The translations under genes and the position numbers were made by a program. Positions 15,666 to 26,525 of a DNA stretch of 64,000 bases are shown here, in pieces; within the stretch, counting starts at the first letter, position 1; each line of letters starts with the position of its first letter. The notes under the pieces were generated by a model. It was not told the origin of the DNA, searched no databases, and saw only the letters and a program-made list of their open reading frames with translations. Source of the stretch: Symbiodinium natans (taxonomy: Eukaryota > Sar > Dinophyceae > Suessiales > Symbiodiniaceae). Location: positions 1,148,240 through 1,212,239 of the forward strand of contig CAJNDS010002346.1 of assembly GCA_905221605.1 (NCBI GenBank). Reading direction: 5' to 3'.

Positions 15666-16364
15666 CTCTGCACCCTCTGCAAATTTGTCCCCAGGCTTTC
15701 AGGGGTCTAGGGTTTAGGGTTTCGAGCCAGCTGACGTGCGTAGTCTGGGTTCAAAAAAGAGTTTAGCGTTTATAGGGTTTAGGGTTCAGGGTTTGGGGTT
15801 TAGGGTTGAGGGTTGAGGGTTGAGGGTGAAGGGGCTTGGGAGGCCTTCACAACCCTCAACCCAAGCCCAAACCCCTAAACCCCCAACCCTAGACTCAAGG
15901 GCCCTTAACCCCCACAACTGTCAACTCGAAAGCCCCAAAACCCCAAGCCCAAAAACTTCCAAAGCCTTAAAGCCCTACAGCCCTAAACTCTAAACCCGAA
16001 AACCCTAAGACAGCTTAGGCCCGGGAGCCCTAAACCCTCAAAACCCTAAACCCTAAACCCTGAACCCTAAACCCTAAACCCTAAACCCTAAACCCTTAAC
16101 TCTCACGAGCCCCTGGAAAATTTTTCAGAGCCCGCACGCCGCAAAGGTCGATGTTCGGGGAGGGCGATGGCCTCACTGCTTCGGAGGTCGGAGCGGCGGA
16201 GTCGGGATTTCCGGACCCTGTGAAGCCTCCAGGGCTTAGGGTTTGTAGTTTAAGGTGCAGTTGGGATTTCGGGACCCTGTTAAGCCTCCAGGAGGGCTTT
16301 TGGTTTGTAGGTTTAAGTTTGAGGGTTCAGGGCTTGTTTGTTTGCTGGTTTGCTTCTAGTTGCG

Positions 16365-16472
16365 TAAGAACCCCCCCAACAAAAACGGCGGATATAAAAC
16401 ACAATCAAGATATTCTTCTTCAGAAGGGTAAGTAATACAGGGCTATTATCTTTTCTATTCGGGGTTCTTAAG
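16365..16472. mobile_element. Family E element
   Basis: GTAAGAACCCCCCC at the left is inverted as GGGGTTCTTAAGC at the right around an A/T-rich centre (AGATATTCTTCTTCAGAAGG). Confidence 0.5.
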
Positions 16473-16845
16473 CAAATACTAGTTTAGGGTTTATTTAAAG
16501 CCCTTTCCCGAGGATGAAGGGGCCCAACTGCTTTTCCCGGCTTTTGTTCGGTTGGGAAAGGCTTGGCCTCGGGCCCCTGTAAGCCCCAAGCCCTGCTTGT
16601 AGGGCCTCAGACAGCAATGACTCAAGCAAGTAGTAGCTCCTCATTGGAATGCTACTAGAATGCGTTCTTGAGGACCTATTGGGGTAACCTGAACTCTACA
16701 GCCCCACGCACCAAGTATTGTTGTAGCCCCGGCTTGCGCTAGTGCGGATGGCTGTGCAACACTCTGGAGCGTCCTTCGGCTTCTCTCAGGTCTCAGTTCC
16801 ACAGCTGTTTTTGAGCAGGCATGAGAACATCATGTACGATTTGGG

Positions 16846-16975
16846 TATTTCCCAAAATAGGTGTACCCCTTCTATACCCCAAATAGGATGGAATCCCCTT
16901 AAAGAGCCCCCGCCCCCCAAAAAGGTACCCCTATTTTCGGAAATCCCCATTTCGGAAGTCCTAATTTGGCATGGG
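16846..16975 (+). mobile_element. Element family L
   Basis: GGGTATTTCCCAAAATAGG ... AAAAGGTACCCCTATTTTCGG ... TTTGGCATGG. The AAAAGGTACCCCTA word and inverted ends are shared with 22650, 49400 and 58632. It follows a possible exon ending HENIMYDL. Confidence 0.6.
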
Positions 16976-17104
16976 CCCTGCAAAGTGGACATAAGTTCAG
17001 CTAGGCGTGGGCGAAACAGACCAACCCAGGCACAAAGGGTTTTAGGGTGTGACGCGGTTGGTGGCTGACGCATTCTTCATATCGCAGGGGGGTGTACCGC
17101 CCAA

Positions 17105-17178
17105 AATATGTCCCCACTGCGATTAGAAGAAGCGAACTGTTGGACGTACCTGAATTGGCCTAAATCAGAGAATGACAA
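17105..17178 (+). CDS. Possible exon with canonical GTGAGT donor
   Basis: From 17110 the frame reads MSPLRLEEANCWTYLNWPKS then ENDK, ending at a strong donor AAG|GTGAGT near 17180 (the splice falls inside or next to the Lys codon). Upstream and downstream exons were not identified and no family was recognised. Confidence 0.35.
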
Positions 17179-17253
17179 GTGAGTATTGTCACTAAACCCG
17201 AAACCCTACACCCTTTGAATATCTCTAGTCGGACACACGGAGCCCTGAATTTT

Positions 17254-17375
17254 CCTAGGTAGGATTAGGGGGACCCTTAAAGGGGAGCCCTTCTGAAACC
17301 TCTTCTGGCTCTCTTAAACAGGGACCACATTCAGAGGGTCTATGTCCCCAAGGGTCCCCCTAATCCTATCCCCTA
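17254..17375. mobile_element. Element family H, 6-bp flank AATTTT
   Basis: CCTAGGTAGGATTAGGGGGA at the left is mirrored by CCCCCTAATCCTATCCCCTA at the right. AATTTT directly flanks both ends, suggesting a 6-bp TSD rather than the 4-bp one of families A, B and N. The copy at 48759-48887 is highly similar, including GAACCCTCTTGTGGCTCTC-type interior words. Confidence 0.85.
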
Positions 17376-18172
17376 AATTTTCCGCCTTGAAACCCGAACC
17401 CTCCTTGAGACCTTGAGCCCTTACCCTGAGGCCCTTGCAGCCGAAAGCCCCTAAATCCCGAACCCCAAAATCCTGCACTGGGTTGAGGGTCTGGGGTTTC
17501 GGGCCCTAAACCCTAAGCGGCCTAAACCCGTACATCCTCCCGTAAGCCCTGAACGCTTCACCCCTGACTACATAGAATCCCACAGCCTAAACCCTAAACC
17601 CTAAACCCTAAATACTAAACCCTAAACCCTAAACCCTAAACCCTGAACCCCAAAGCCCCGAAGCCCAGGACCCCCAGCTGCAGCAGCACCTCGAAAGGCA
17701 GGACCAGCAAAAAGAGGATTTAGGGTTTAGGGTTTAGGGTTTAGGGTTCAGCATCTTTCCGGGTTTAGGGTTTAGGGTCTAGGAGTCTAGGACCACAAGA
17801 GAAGGGGTTTCAGGGGGTTTTCAGGCGGTTCTACTGCTTTTGGTTGGTTTTCGTCCGGGTGGTCAGGCAAAGCAGGTGGCTTGGATAGGCCTTAGGGCTT
17901 TGGCCTTTCCAGGGACTAGGATGCCCAAGCATCGAAGTCTGGGTTTTTTTTTTGATTTGCTTTGCCTTTGGGTCGGGACGCCCGCTCTTAGAACTAGGGT
18001 GTTCACATGCCGGCTTTCTGGAATAGATGTGGGGTTGAGTGTTTTTAGGGTTGGGGGGTCCTTACCACAACCGGGAGGGGGTGGGGGGCGGGTCCCTGGG
18101 TGGGGGCGGGGAGCTGGTTCATTAGAGGTCCGATGCGAAGCCCGTTTGGCAAGTGGTCAAGCTCTCGAGCCG

Positions 18173-18198
18173 CCCCCCCCCCCCCCCCCCCCCCCCCC
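18173..18198 (+). repeat. C homopolymer, 26 nt, followed by A9
   Basis: An uninterrupted C run followed by AAAAAAAAA. It is the reverse complement of the T/G junction at 1210-1246. Confidence 0.95.
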
Positions 18199-18540
18199 AA
18201 AAAAAAATTCGCGACAATGCAGCGGCCGATCGACAAATGTATGCTGCTTGGCCCAAGGGTTTAGGGTTTAGGGTTTAGGTTTTAGAGTTTAGGGTTTAGG
18301 GTTTAGGGTTTAGGGTCAAGGAAGCTGCAAACGCACAGGCTCCTGGTGGGTCCAATCTGTACGCAAAGACTCATGCACAGCAACAGGACCAGTGAAAATG
18401 TGCTCAAGAGCGCCTGCCATTCTTCCAACACCAGGCCCTGCAGCGTTTCGAGAGATCTTTCAGCAGCGCCATCTCTTTGAGACAATTAGTCTTTGCACCG
18501 CATTTCTCGGGGCATCGGTTCTTAGCACTTCCTGTGCGCC

Positions 18541-19730
18541 ATGATTCCATGTCAGCAGGTCGCCATGATGCGATGCCATGGCTACACCTGTCCACAGTCG
18601 TCGATGGCGCTGCCGGTGCCCTGGAGGATGCCAGCTGCGACTGCGGGCCACAGCATCAGCCCTGGCCGCTCCGCGGGCTCTCTGAGCGCCGCAACAGCCA
18701 GCGCCGGCTGCGCGATGCTTTGGAGGGTTGGCCAGGGGCAGCGTGTGGTGCGCGCACGGGTGTTCTTGCGCGTCAAACGCTGGAATAGGAAGGACGTGGA
18801 GGAGGAGGAGGACGATGAGGATGACGATGAGGACGACGATGAAGATGAGGATGAGGATGAGGATGAGGAGTTGGAGGAGAAGGTCATGAAGATTGCCCAG
18901 GCTGTTTTGGATGAGCTTGTGAGCTTCGCGCCCGTGGTTGGCCCCTTCAAGGATGCGGTCCGGGCCTGGCAGGATGGGCGGGTTCGGGACATCTGCTTCC
19001 ATTCGGTGATGATGGTTCTTGACCCTTGCCAGCCCGGTGGTACCCTTTTCCATTTTTTCTTTGGTTCAAGATTCCCATATAAAGTAACCAACCCCAAAAT
19101 AGGGGGGTGCCCTTATGTAGACTGTGGTTCCGCATTTACCGAGGACCTCACACCAGTGGTCCTCGCAAGTGAGGCGGCAAGAGCCGCCAAGGTCTCTTCA
19201 CGCGTCGCCAAGCTGGTGAGAAAAGGTGAGAGGGGCTACTCGTTGCTAGGCAGGCCCTTGGGGCACTTTTTGTTTTATTGTCCCTTAATTATTGGGTTGA
19301 AGAGGATCATAATTTAGGAATATACCCCAAACCCCAAACCCCAAGCCCCAAGCCCCAAGCCCCAAGCCCCAAGCCCCAAACCCCAAACCCCAAACCCCAA
19401 ACCCCAAACCCTAAACCCTAAACCCTAGACCCTAAACCCTAAGATTTTTAAGGGCCATCCTAGGTTGAGGAAGGTGGCCATTGCGGCCAAGAGATTGACG
19501 AAGAATGCCGAGAAGGCGCAAAAGCTCACTCCTGAGATTCGAAGGGTTCTGAAGCTGATCCACAAAGTGTCTAGGTAGGCACCTTGAAACATTTCTATGT
19601 TTTCCCTTTAATGGGCTTAAATAGGATCATATGTAGGAGTTTTGTTTTCAGAGGGTTTAAGGGGCCATCCGAGGTGTGCGTGCGAGTGGAGAAGGAAGCT
19701 TCTGCTGAGCAATCTGAGAAGGAGAGCTGA
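18541..19730 (+). CDS. Acidic, helix-rich protein of unknown function, four exons
   Basis: Exons: 18541-19020, 19144-19241, 19464-19566 and 19674-19730 (TGA 19728). The joined frame is 245 aa. The N-terminal 80 residues are Ala/Arg/Met-rich. A Glu/Asp run follows (about residues 87-115: DVEEEEDDEDDD ... ELEEK), then a hydrophobic helix region (MKIAQAVLDELVSFAPVVG; ICFHSVMMVLDLTPVVLAS) and a basic Lys/Arg-rich C-terminus (RVAKLVRKG, LTKNAEKAQKLTPEIRRVLK) ending EQSEKES. No family was recognised. Each intron is a TIR element with a perfect 4-bp TSD, and removal restores the frame, which is the main evidence for the model. An in-frame TAG lies 18 nt before the ATG; an upstream exon is possible. 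Confidence 0.8.
19025..19143 (+). mobile_element. Intron 1 of the acidic gene: family B element, TSD GACC, GA donor
   Basis: Element ends CTTGCCAGCCCGGTGGTACC and GTTCCGCATTTACCGAG. GACC is at 19021-19024 and 19144-19147. The intron 19021-19143 begins GA and ends AG; splicing gives MMVL-DLTPVV. Confidence 0.92.
19246..19463 (+). mobile_element. Intron 2 of the acidic gene: family N element with telomere-type insert, TSD GTTG
   Basis: Ends CTAGGCAGGCCCTTGGGG and AGGGCCATCCTAG. GTTG is at 19242-19245 and 19464-19467. CCCCAAA then CCCTAAA units (19322-19441) interrupt the element between TTTAGGAATA and GATTTTT. Splicing restores GYS-LRKVAIAAK. Confidence 0.93.
19571..19673 (+). mobile_element. 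Intron 3 of the acidic gene: family N element, TSD GTGT
   Basis: CTAGGTAGGCACCTTGAAAC ... TTCAGAGGGTTTAAGGGGCCATCCGAG, flanked by GTGT at 19567-19570 and 19674-19677. This is an uninterrupted copy that defines the family N interior (GGGCTTAAATAGGATCAT). Confidence 0.93.
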
Positions 19731-20354
19731 AGCAGCGGCTGGACCTTCAGAGTACAAAACCTGCTTTTTTGTAGGTTGTTGCTATAGAATAGCCCTGGCC
19801 GGATTCGTAGGTAACCTGCGAAACAGTAGGGTTTGGGTTCTCAAGGCTACTGTTTGCTGAAGAACCCCCGAAAAAGTAGGAAAAAAAACTAATTCTTCCT
19901 TAGACGGGTAATCCAGGGATCACTTTTTTTGGAGGGGGGTTCAGCAGTAGAAGGTAGCACCTTCTGCAACGCTGGCTGAAGATCGATTTGCCCCGAATCA
20001 TCGGCATCGGTGATGGACAGACGCCCCCCGAGCTGAGTGCGCAAAAGGCATGAGATCAGGGTTCAGGGTTTAGGGTTTATAATAGGGCATATAGGGTTTA
20101 GCCACATGTGCTCTTGAAGACCACTTTTTTTTGTTCCAGCACTTTCCAGCCTAACACTAGATGAGTTTAACTGCCGCCGCACCGCTTCTTTGTAGGGTTT
20201 AGGGTTTAGGGTTTAGGGCTTGCCAGCTCCCAGCCGGTTTATGTTCTGGTTGGATGCAAGCGGGGTTTGATGATCATAAGCTTCACCAGCCCTGTTTGGG
20301 ACTCCGGTTGAAGCATGGCGGTTGCATGAGCCATGAACTGTTGCGTGAGCCCTG

Positions 20355-20482
20355 TCATGACGGGTTCCCTATTCCCCCCTCCATACTGCCCCCCCCCCCT
20401 CGGTTCCCCCCTTAGATAGCCTTAATTAGGCTTAATTATCCCTAAATAGCCTCAATGATGGGGGGAAGCTAGGGGGGGTAGA
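20355..20482. mobile_element. TIR-like element, family G
   Basis: GGGTTCCCTATTCCCCCCTCC at the left is loosely inverted in GATGGGGGGAAGCTAGGGGGGG. AGCCTTAATTAGGCTTAATTA forms an inner palindrome. Confidence 0.5.
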
Positions 20483-21404
20483 CCCTCTCTGAGATAACAG
20501 GCGTTTCGTCCCTGGTTGCCAGATGACCTTAAGCCTTAATTGCCAAGCAAGTGTATTCTGGGAACCAGGAACAGGGCCGACATTGACAGACCCGAAACCC
20601 TTAACCTGAAGCACCCTTCTGGTCCAGAACTCGGCGCCTCGCGCTCAAACCTGGAAACTCTACCTCCCAGTGCCGCGAACATTGTATCCTTGAACGAAGG
20701 AGTAGTCCTTGAACAGTAATAGGCCCCTTCTGTGACCTAAACCCTAAAGTTAAAGTCTATGGGTACACCACAGAGAGTCCACCATCCCTGATGAGTCTTC
20801 CAAAATGTTATTGGGCTGCCGACTTTTCACATAAGGAGCACTCTGCAAGCAAAGGATACTTTGCTTGAGTCTCTAAGTCAGCAGTCCCTGCCCTGATCTG
20901 TCCTTTAGTAGTCGAGGCCGTTACCCCAAACCCTCAACCCCCAACCCCACACCCTGCGCGCCAAACCCTACACTCCAAACCCTGCACCCTAGACCCTAAA
21001 CCATAAGCCCCCCAAAAGAGCCGTGACCCTGAACCCTAAGCCCTAAACACCCCAAACCCTAAACCCTAAACCCCACCGACTTCAAGCAGCGGGAGGTTCC
21101 TTGACCGCTACCCCTGTGACGAGAGGGCGGTCTCGCTGTTGATGAACCTCCGCTTGATTGGATTTTGTCGGGTTTAGCTCAGGGTTTAGGGTTTGGGGTT
21201 TAGGGTTTGGGGTTTGCGGTTTGGGGTTTGGGGGCTCAGTTGCCAGAGGTTTGGGGCCCGTGGAAAAGGGTTTATGGTTTCTGGAGGGGGGGAGTAGTCC
21301 CAAGTTGAAGGAAGCCAACAGAGGCTCTTTACAGTAGATTCCCGGAGGCGAAAAGGCCCATCACTTCAGATCAAGCCCCAAGTCCGGGGGTTGAGTATCT
21401 CTGT

Positions 21405-21508
21405 ATCGCCCTTGGGAATTCTTTTTTGTTCATATAAAACCCAAGAGGATATTTTAAGAAATCTGTTTATTAAGGTTCTAAGGGGAGTATAGATCTAGGT
21501 GCCCGGGA
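21405..21508 (+). mobile_element. Element family J
   Basis: TATCGCCCTTGGGAATTCTT ... ATAAAACCCAAGAGGATATT ... AAGGTTCTAAGGGGAGTATA. The same words in the same order occur at 60225-60370; a partial copy lies at 53435-53500. Confidence 0.65.
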
Positions 21509-21707
21509 AACCCCAAACCCCACACCCCTAGACCACGGCTTCAAAATGATGCTTGGAACCGGCCTCGGAACGGCTTCGGGCGTCTTATCTTCGGAGTGCA
21601 ACTTGGGGAAACCCTAAGCCCAGAACCCTAAGCCCAGAACCCTAAACCCTCTCTGGTTGTCCCGGCCCGTGGGGTGCATTCCCTGAGCCTAGGCCTAGCC
21701 CTCAACC

Positions 21708-21811
21708 CTAGGATGCCCAGTAGTTCCCTTTTTTGGAGGTTTAGGTTTATTATAAACCCCTTCAAGCAAAAAAGGGCACCCTTTTTCAGCCTAGGTTACT
21801 GGGCAGCCTAG
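21708..21811 (+). mobile_element. Family A element inserted in telomere-type sequence, TSD AACC
   Basis: CTAGGATGCCCAGTAG and TTACTGGGCAGCCTAG are inverted repeats. AACC flanks both sides (21704-21707 and 21812-21815), and the target reads CCTCAACC|CTAAACCC, so it landed in a CCCTAAA-like tract. Confidence 0.92.
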
Positions 21812-22043
21812 AACCCTAAACCCTACAAACCCTGAACCCGAAAGCCCAAGCCCTAAGCCCTAAGCTCTAAACCCTACGTAAGAACCCAAAGCTTTTTTTG
21901 GTAGGTTACCTAAGAGCCCAATAAGGGGCTTTATAGTAATAGCCTACGCAGACCGGTAGTCAGACGACGGGTGTAGGGTTCAGGGTGCCGCGTGGCCTTG
22001 CTGGATGAGTGGAGCCCTTCTTCCCTTTATAGGCTCACGGTGT

Positions 22044-22136
22044 CCCTAAACCCTAAACCCTAAACCCTAAACCCTAAACCCTAAACCCTAAACCCTAAAC
22101 CCTAAACCCTAAACCCTAAACCCTAAACCCTAAACC
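22044..22136 (-). repeat. Interstitial telomere-type array followed by a family B 3' end
   Basis: About 13 CCCTAAA units, then GATAATGCTACTGGGCTACAAAG (22155-22177), the 3' end of a family B element. The array seems to sit inside a mostly replaced element. Confidence 0.8.
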
Positions 22137-22192
22137 AAGAGTTGATCTCCTCGTGATAATGCTACTGGGCTACAAAGTGATCATGTCTATTG

Positions 22193-22380
22193 CGGTTTAA
22201 GGTTCCCCCTTATACTAACAGTCCTAAATAGGGATCAGAATAGGGGGTACGATAATCCCTATGAAGGACTGTTAGTATCTAGTGTGGTTTGAACTAACCT
22301 TATGTGATTTTAATAGGGATTAGAATATGGGGAACGATAATCCATATTCGGGACTGTTCGAACAAGGGGGAACATTCCAT
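22193..22380. mobile_element. Family C elements, dimer or nested pair
   Basis: One complete foldback (GGTTCCCCCTTATACTAACA ... GGACTGTTAGTAT) is followed by a second half-diverged copy ending GAACAAGGGGGAACATTCCA. Confidence 0.7.
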
Positions 22381-22649
22381 TGTATTGTGGTTTGATGCTT
22401 AGGCTTCTGGGATTCTGGGGGTGCCGAAGCAGCAAAGGAATCTCCCGTCGCAGATGCTGCTCAAGGCTTGTGTCGAGCTGGGCTTTGGCAATGGCTTCAA
22501 GCAATATTAGTAATATTCACAGTAGTAATCACACCAATAATTATCGTAAAAACAATAAAAGTGATAATGGAAGGACCATCACTAGTACTAGTGTGGGGTG
22601 TGAAGGGTCTGAGTCTGGGGTTTAGGGCATCATGTAAGGGTTGGCGAGA

Positions 22650-22748
22650 AAAAGGGACCCCCTAGTTTAGACCCCCAAATAGTAGGACCCTTATAATGAA
22701 GACCTCAAGAAGGTACCCCCAAAATATCGTAAATCCCCCTGGTTCTCG
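22650..22748 (+). mobile_element. Element family L
   Basis: GGGACCCCCTAGTTTAGACC ... AGTAGGACCCTTATAATGAA ... AAGGTACCCCCAAAATATCG, as in the copy at 58632. Confidence 0.6.
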
Positions 22749-23822
22749 TGAACCGATCCTCCTTGTGTGGAGATTGGACCAGTACTTCTTGACTTTCCAA
22801 GCCGAAGCGTAGACACTGGAAACCTTTTAAACCCTCAAGAGGTTTAAGGTTTAGGGTTTAGGGTTTAGGTTTTAGGGTTTAGGGTCAACCCTAAGCCCTA
22901 AACTCCTAACCCCTAAGGTTTGAGTGCTTTGAGGGGCGGCCCTTTTTCCATGTTGTGTAGAGGGGGTTCCCTGGGTGCAGGGTGACCGTCTCTAGTTCTT
23001 TAGGGTTTAGGGTTTCGGGTTTAGGGTTTAGTGTTTAGGTTTTAGGGTAGTATGGGGTGAGGGCTCTTTTGGAGGTTGTAACCCAGGAAAGGTGGGGTGT
23101 TAGGATTAGGGCACAAGGTCTTCTTGGGGGTTTTGCTGTTGAACCCTAAGCCCTAAGCCCTAAACCCTAAACCCTAAACCCTAAACCCTAAACCCTAAAC
23201 CCTAATTCAACAGGGACCTCCTCTGAATGCCTCAGGGGTAGGGAACGTGATCCCAAATCCCAGGAGGAGATTTCCTTTTGCCTTTTTTTGAGACCGACCT
23301 TGAAACCCCGCATTGCTGTGGCTAGTCGGGTGCCAAAAAAACTCAACAGGGAAGCATCGTGCCCCAAATCTTCGGCCGAGAGGTGATGGACACCTTCGAC
23401 CCACGTAACAAAGAAGAGGCGGGCTTGGGGTGGCTGAGGCTTAGGGTTTAGGGTTTAGGGTTTAGGGTTTAGGGTTTAGGGTTTAGGCTTCAGTGTTGCT
23501 GAGACTTTCCGGCCAGGGACATCATAGCAGGGATGCAGAAAGGCCTTCGGGTTGAGGCTTTAGGGTTTTGGGGTTGTAGGGTTTAGGGCTAAGGTTTAGG
23601 GTTTGGGGGAGTGGGGGGGGGGGTCTGTTCTGGCATGGTCAAGATGGTGGCATGGGGCTTAGCGTTTAGGGCATGGAGAAGAGCCACGGCTGAAAAGCAC
23701 GGCACCAAAGCCTTGTAGGGCAGACCCCTCGTTGCTGCGAAGAGGGATGTGGGGTTTTGGGGTTTCTTTTCTTGCTTAAGGGTTGCGAGGATTGAAGGTT
23801 TGAGGCAGGTGGGTTCGACTGC

Positions 23823-23824
<2 letters not shown>

Positions 23825-23876
<52 letters not shown>

Positions 23877-23895
23877 CAGGCAGAGAGAGAGAGAG
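23825..23895 (+). repeat. (GA)n microsatellite
   Basis: About 25 GA dinucleotides, a short GGGAGGCAGGCA break, then more GA. Confidence 0.95.
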
Positions 23896-24669
23896 GCACA
23901 TGAAGCAGGGTTTATACTACTGTTTTTGGTGAGTGTATATAAGGTTCCTTTTTAATATTGGTGAGTGTATACTTTGGGTGTCCTTTTGGGGGTACAAGAA
24001 ATAGAAACCCTACATTACATGGGTTAGTAGGGTTTTAGCTGCGGCCCCGCCATCCGACGGTCGACCCCCACGCGCGACTCGTCTTCGCAAGGTTTCCTAT
24101 TTAGGGTTTAGGGTTTAGGGTTTAGGCTACGCTGGATTTCCTAAGAACTTTGTTTGAGATTACGAGTATTATTCTTATTCCTACGACCCTTAAGCCTTCC
24201 AAAGCAAGAAGCCACGTTCGGGGTTGCTGAGGCTAGCGTAGCCCATGCTTGGAGCAGGGGCGTTGTAGCTTCGTGCTAAAGCTCTAAACGCCTAAGCCCC
24301 TTCGACAGCGACCTGCGGTGCGGCTGCGTGGCCCTAAACCCCAAACCGTAAACCCCAAGCCCTAAACCCCAAACCCGAAACCCTAAACCCTAAACCGCGT
24401 GTGCAGGTGGACTACTCCCGTCAGGCCGGGCACTTGGCAGAAGCCCAGATGGGTTCTGGGGGGGGGGGGGGGGGTGGGGGGGGTGGGGGGGGTGTGGGCC
24501 AGAGCTCTAATTCTACAGGAGTCTGCACCCTAAACCCTAAACCCTAACCCTCGCACCCTGGTTGAAGGGCTGACCGGATTTGGGGCGTCCGCGTCTTAGA
24601 GTTTGGCTTTGGAGTTCAGGGTCTAGGGTTAACGGCACAAGGCTGCGTGGGCCCCTTTTGTTGCCTTAG

Positions 24670-24807
24670 GATCACATGGGCTACATGTCGCTATTCTGTG
24701 TCGAGGCATTCGAACCGGAGCATGGCTGGCGTCACGGATCTTTCTTGTACGCCGAAAATCCAGAGACTCCAATGTCAGTATCTGTCGGTGAACAGGTCCT
24801 TTCATGA
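24670..24807 (+). CDS. Likely terminal exon, 45 codons
   Basis: After a good acceptor (TTTTGTTGCCTTAG|GAT) the frame reads DHMGYMSLFCVEAFEPEHGW, RHGSFLYAENPETPMSVSVG, EQVLS and stops at TGA 24805. The residue mix is protein-like (aromatic and acidic), unlike the surrounding repeats. It is too short to stand alone. Upstream exons were not found, and the family is not recognised. Confidence 0.55.
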   Translation, partial: DHMGYMSLFCVEAFEPEHGWRHGSFLYAENPETPMSVSVGEQVLS

Positions 24808-24837
24808 TCACAGGGATACCAATAGCTGGTGCTTTTT

Positions 24838-24925
24838 TCAGGAATGTTCCTTAAATCATGGGTTTGGGTTTTGGGGGCTTGCGAGTCTTCCTGAATTCAG
24901 GGGTATTGAAGGTCTCTGGGAGGCC
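24838..24925 (+). mobile_element. Element family F
   Basis: CAGGAATGTTCCTTAAATCA ... TGAATTCAGGGGTATTGAAGGTCTCTGGGA, the same ends as the copy at 15575. Confidence 0.5.
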
Positions 24926-25621
24926 ATTGTCACCGCATGTTGAATCTTATAGAAACAGGAAGCGCCCTTAAGACCTGTGCTTACGGTTCATGATTTGAAG
25001 TGTAGGGTGAATGCTTACAGACCCAAAACCCTAAACCCCATCTCACTGGCCAATGAACTCAGCCAAAGCCCCTTGAATGACTCAGGCTAGCTAAACCCTA
25101 AAACCCCAAAAACCCGTTGGCGACCTCAGGTTACCGGCTTCATCCGCAGCCTCCGAACGCAGGAGAGTGGGGCCTTGGATTGGGCACCTGCAAGGCAGAC
25201 TGATGAAGCTTTGAACACAACGGAAACCCTGGTTTAGGGTTTCGGGTAGGGTTCAGGGTTTAGGGTTTAGGGGCCAGAAGGCCTGCCTGCCTTATCCAGG
25301 GTGTGCAGATGGCAGGGCAGTGACGGCAATTATGTTTGTGTGCTGAGGCGTAGACACCCCTCACATTCTATTGGGCTTGGGGTCCCCAACCAATCCAAGG
25401 GACTTGTTCGATCTTGTTTGTTTCTAAGTATATGTGTAGATAGTTGTCAGTCCAAGGAAAACTTGAGCCCCTCAAGCCCACAAAAGGCCTTCGCCTGCCT
25501 CGTCCGGATTTTCTCATCGGGGCTCAGCTTTGACGGTTCCCCGTTGCCTAAACCCTAAACCCTAAAAGGGCCTAAACCCTAAAACTAGTCCTGTGGCCCT
25601 CTTGGAATCCCTGATCCCTAA

Positions 25622-25732
25622 CTTAGTAGAAGAGTAGGTAGCCTTCGACCTTTTTGGGGTCTTCTATCCCCTTTGTGATCCCAAAGGCCCAAAGGTTAAC
25701 CTTCAGTTCCCCTAGGATACTGGACAACTAAG
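25622..25732 (+). mobile_element. Element family M, TSD CTAA
   Basis: CTTAGTAGAAGAGTAGG and GATACTGGACAACTAAG are inverted at the termini. CTAA is at 25618-25621 and 25733-25736. It serves as the uninterrupted reference for the array-bearing copy at 31426. Confidence 0.9.
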
Positions 25733-26379
25733 CTAAAGTTGAGCCCGACCTTCTTGCGCAACTGAGCGAGTCTCTCCATCGGAACTGCTTGCTGCTGTCG
25801 CGCGTTTCGTTGGCACGCCTGGCCTGAGCCCAAGCTCCATGTCAAAAAACCACGTGAACATAAGGGGGATTCCGAAAAACACTGTTTGTAGGATCCTTAT
25901 GTTTTATGTGGTGTTTTGGGCCCCTAATGTCGGTCTCGGCCAGTTCGTGTGCAGTGTCGTCAGGCCGTTGTTGGCGGCGTTGGTGGCGTGGGCGCGTGAT
26001 GTTCCATGATGCTCTGCTGCGCACAAAGACAGGGTCATAGTTGAGGACGCCATCCTAAGGATACTAATTCTGTTATTTTGATATCCCCATAATCGGGTAG
26101 CCTAATTTCATTTCCTTCACAGCAACCCAGAGACGCCTCCTCCTTAGCCCTTGTGCTCCAAAATCCCGCTAACATCCCCTAAGCCCTAAACCCCTGCAGC
26201 GAAACAACCCTGCACCGGACTCCTGAAACCCTGGAACCCACAAATCTTCCCTAAACCCTAAACCCTAAACCCTAAACTCTAAAACCCTAAACCCCAAAGC
26301 CCTTCCAGCGGAGCAGGAGGAAGTGTTCGGGGCCCGGAAGCACCACAGGGATGAGGCGCTGGGGCGGGCTTTTTCGAAG

Positions 26380-26525
26380 GCTTAGGGTTCAGGGTTCAGG
26401 GTTTAGGGTTTAGGGTTTAGGGTTTAGGGTTCAGGGTTCAGGGTTCAGGGTTCAGGGTTCAGGGTTCAGGGTTTAGGGTTTAGGGTTTAGGGTTTAGGGT
26501 TTAGGGTTTAGGGTTTAGGGTTTAG
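26380..26525 (+). repeat. Telomere-type array with TTCAGGG block
   Basis: TTTAGGG units surround about eight consecutive TTCAGGG units. Confidence 0.95.

Larger units (their letters stand above)
9411..18240. other. Telomere-tract-dense region with short exon-like islands
   Basis: TTTAGGG/CCCTAAA tracts every few hundred bases separate GC-rich pieces of 60-150 nt that read open. Examples are 10437-10512 (RLSLRCGLWQDDDVDDEIFG), 11690-11752 (MEGYEDFEDGMGDDFEDGGG), 13186-13268 (FRPMSPKMLAQLEPSRRKL), 14520-14582 (PKKNAFNCLDAARAAGCRS) and 15021-15135 (MSMFESAVPAAEGGATQIQP). Acidic and low-complexity composition recurs. They may be exons of one or more genes with telomere-repeat introns. None could be joined with confidence, and no family was recognised. 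Confidence 0.4.

Noticed and set aside
18460-19097. Long - strand frames with Leu/Ile/Val or Ser runs
   Set aside because: They are the complement of the GAGGAT acidic repeat on the + strand, and cross introns with perfect TSDs.
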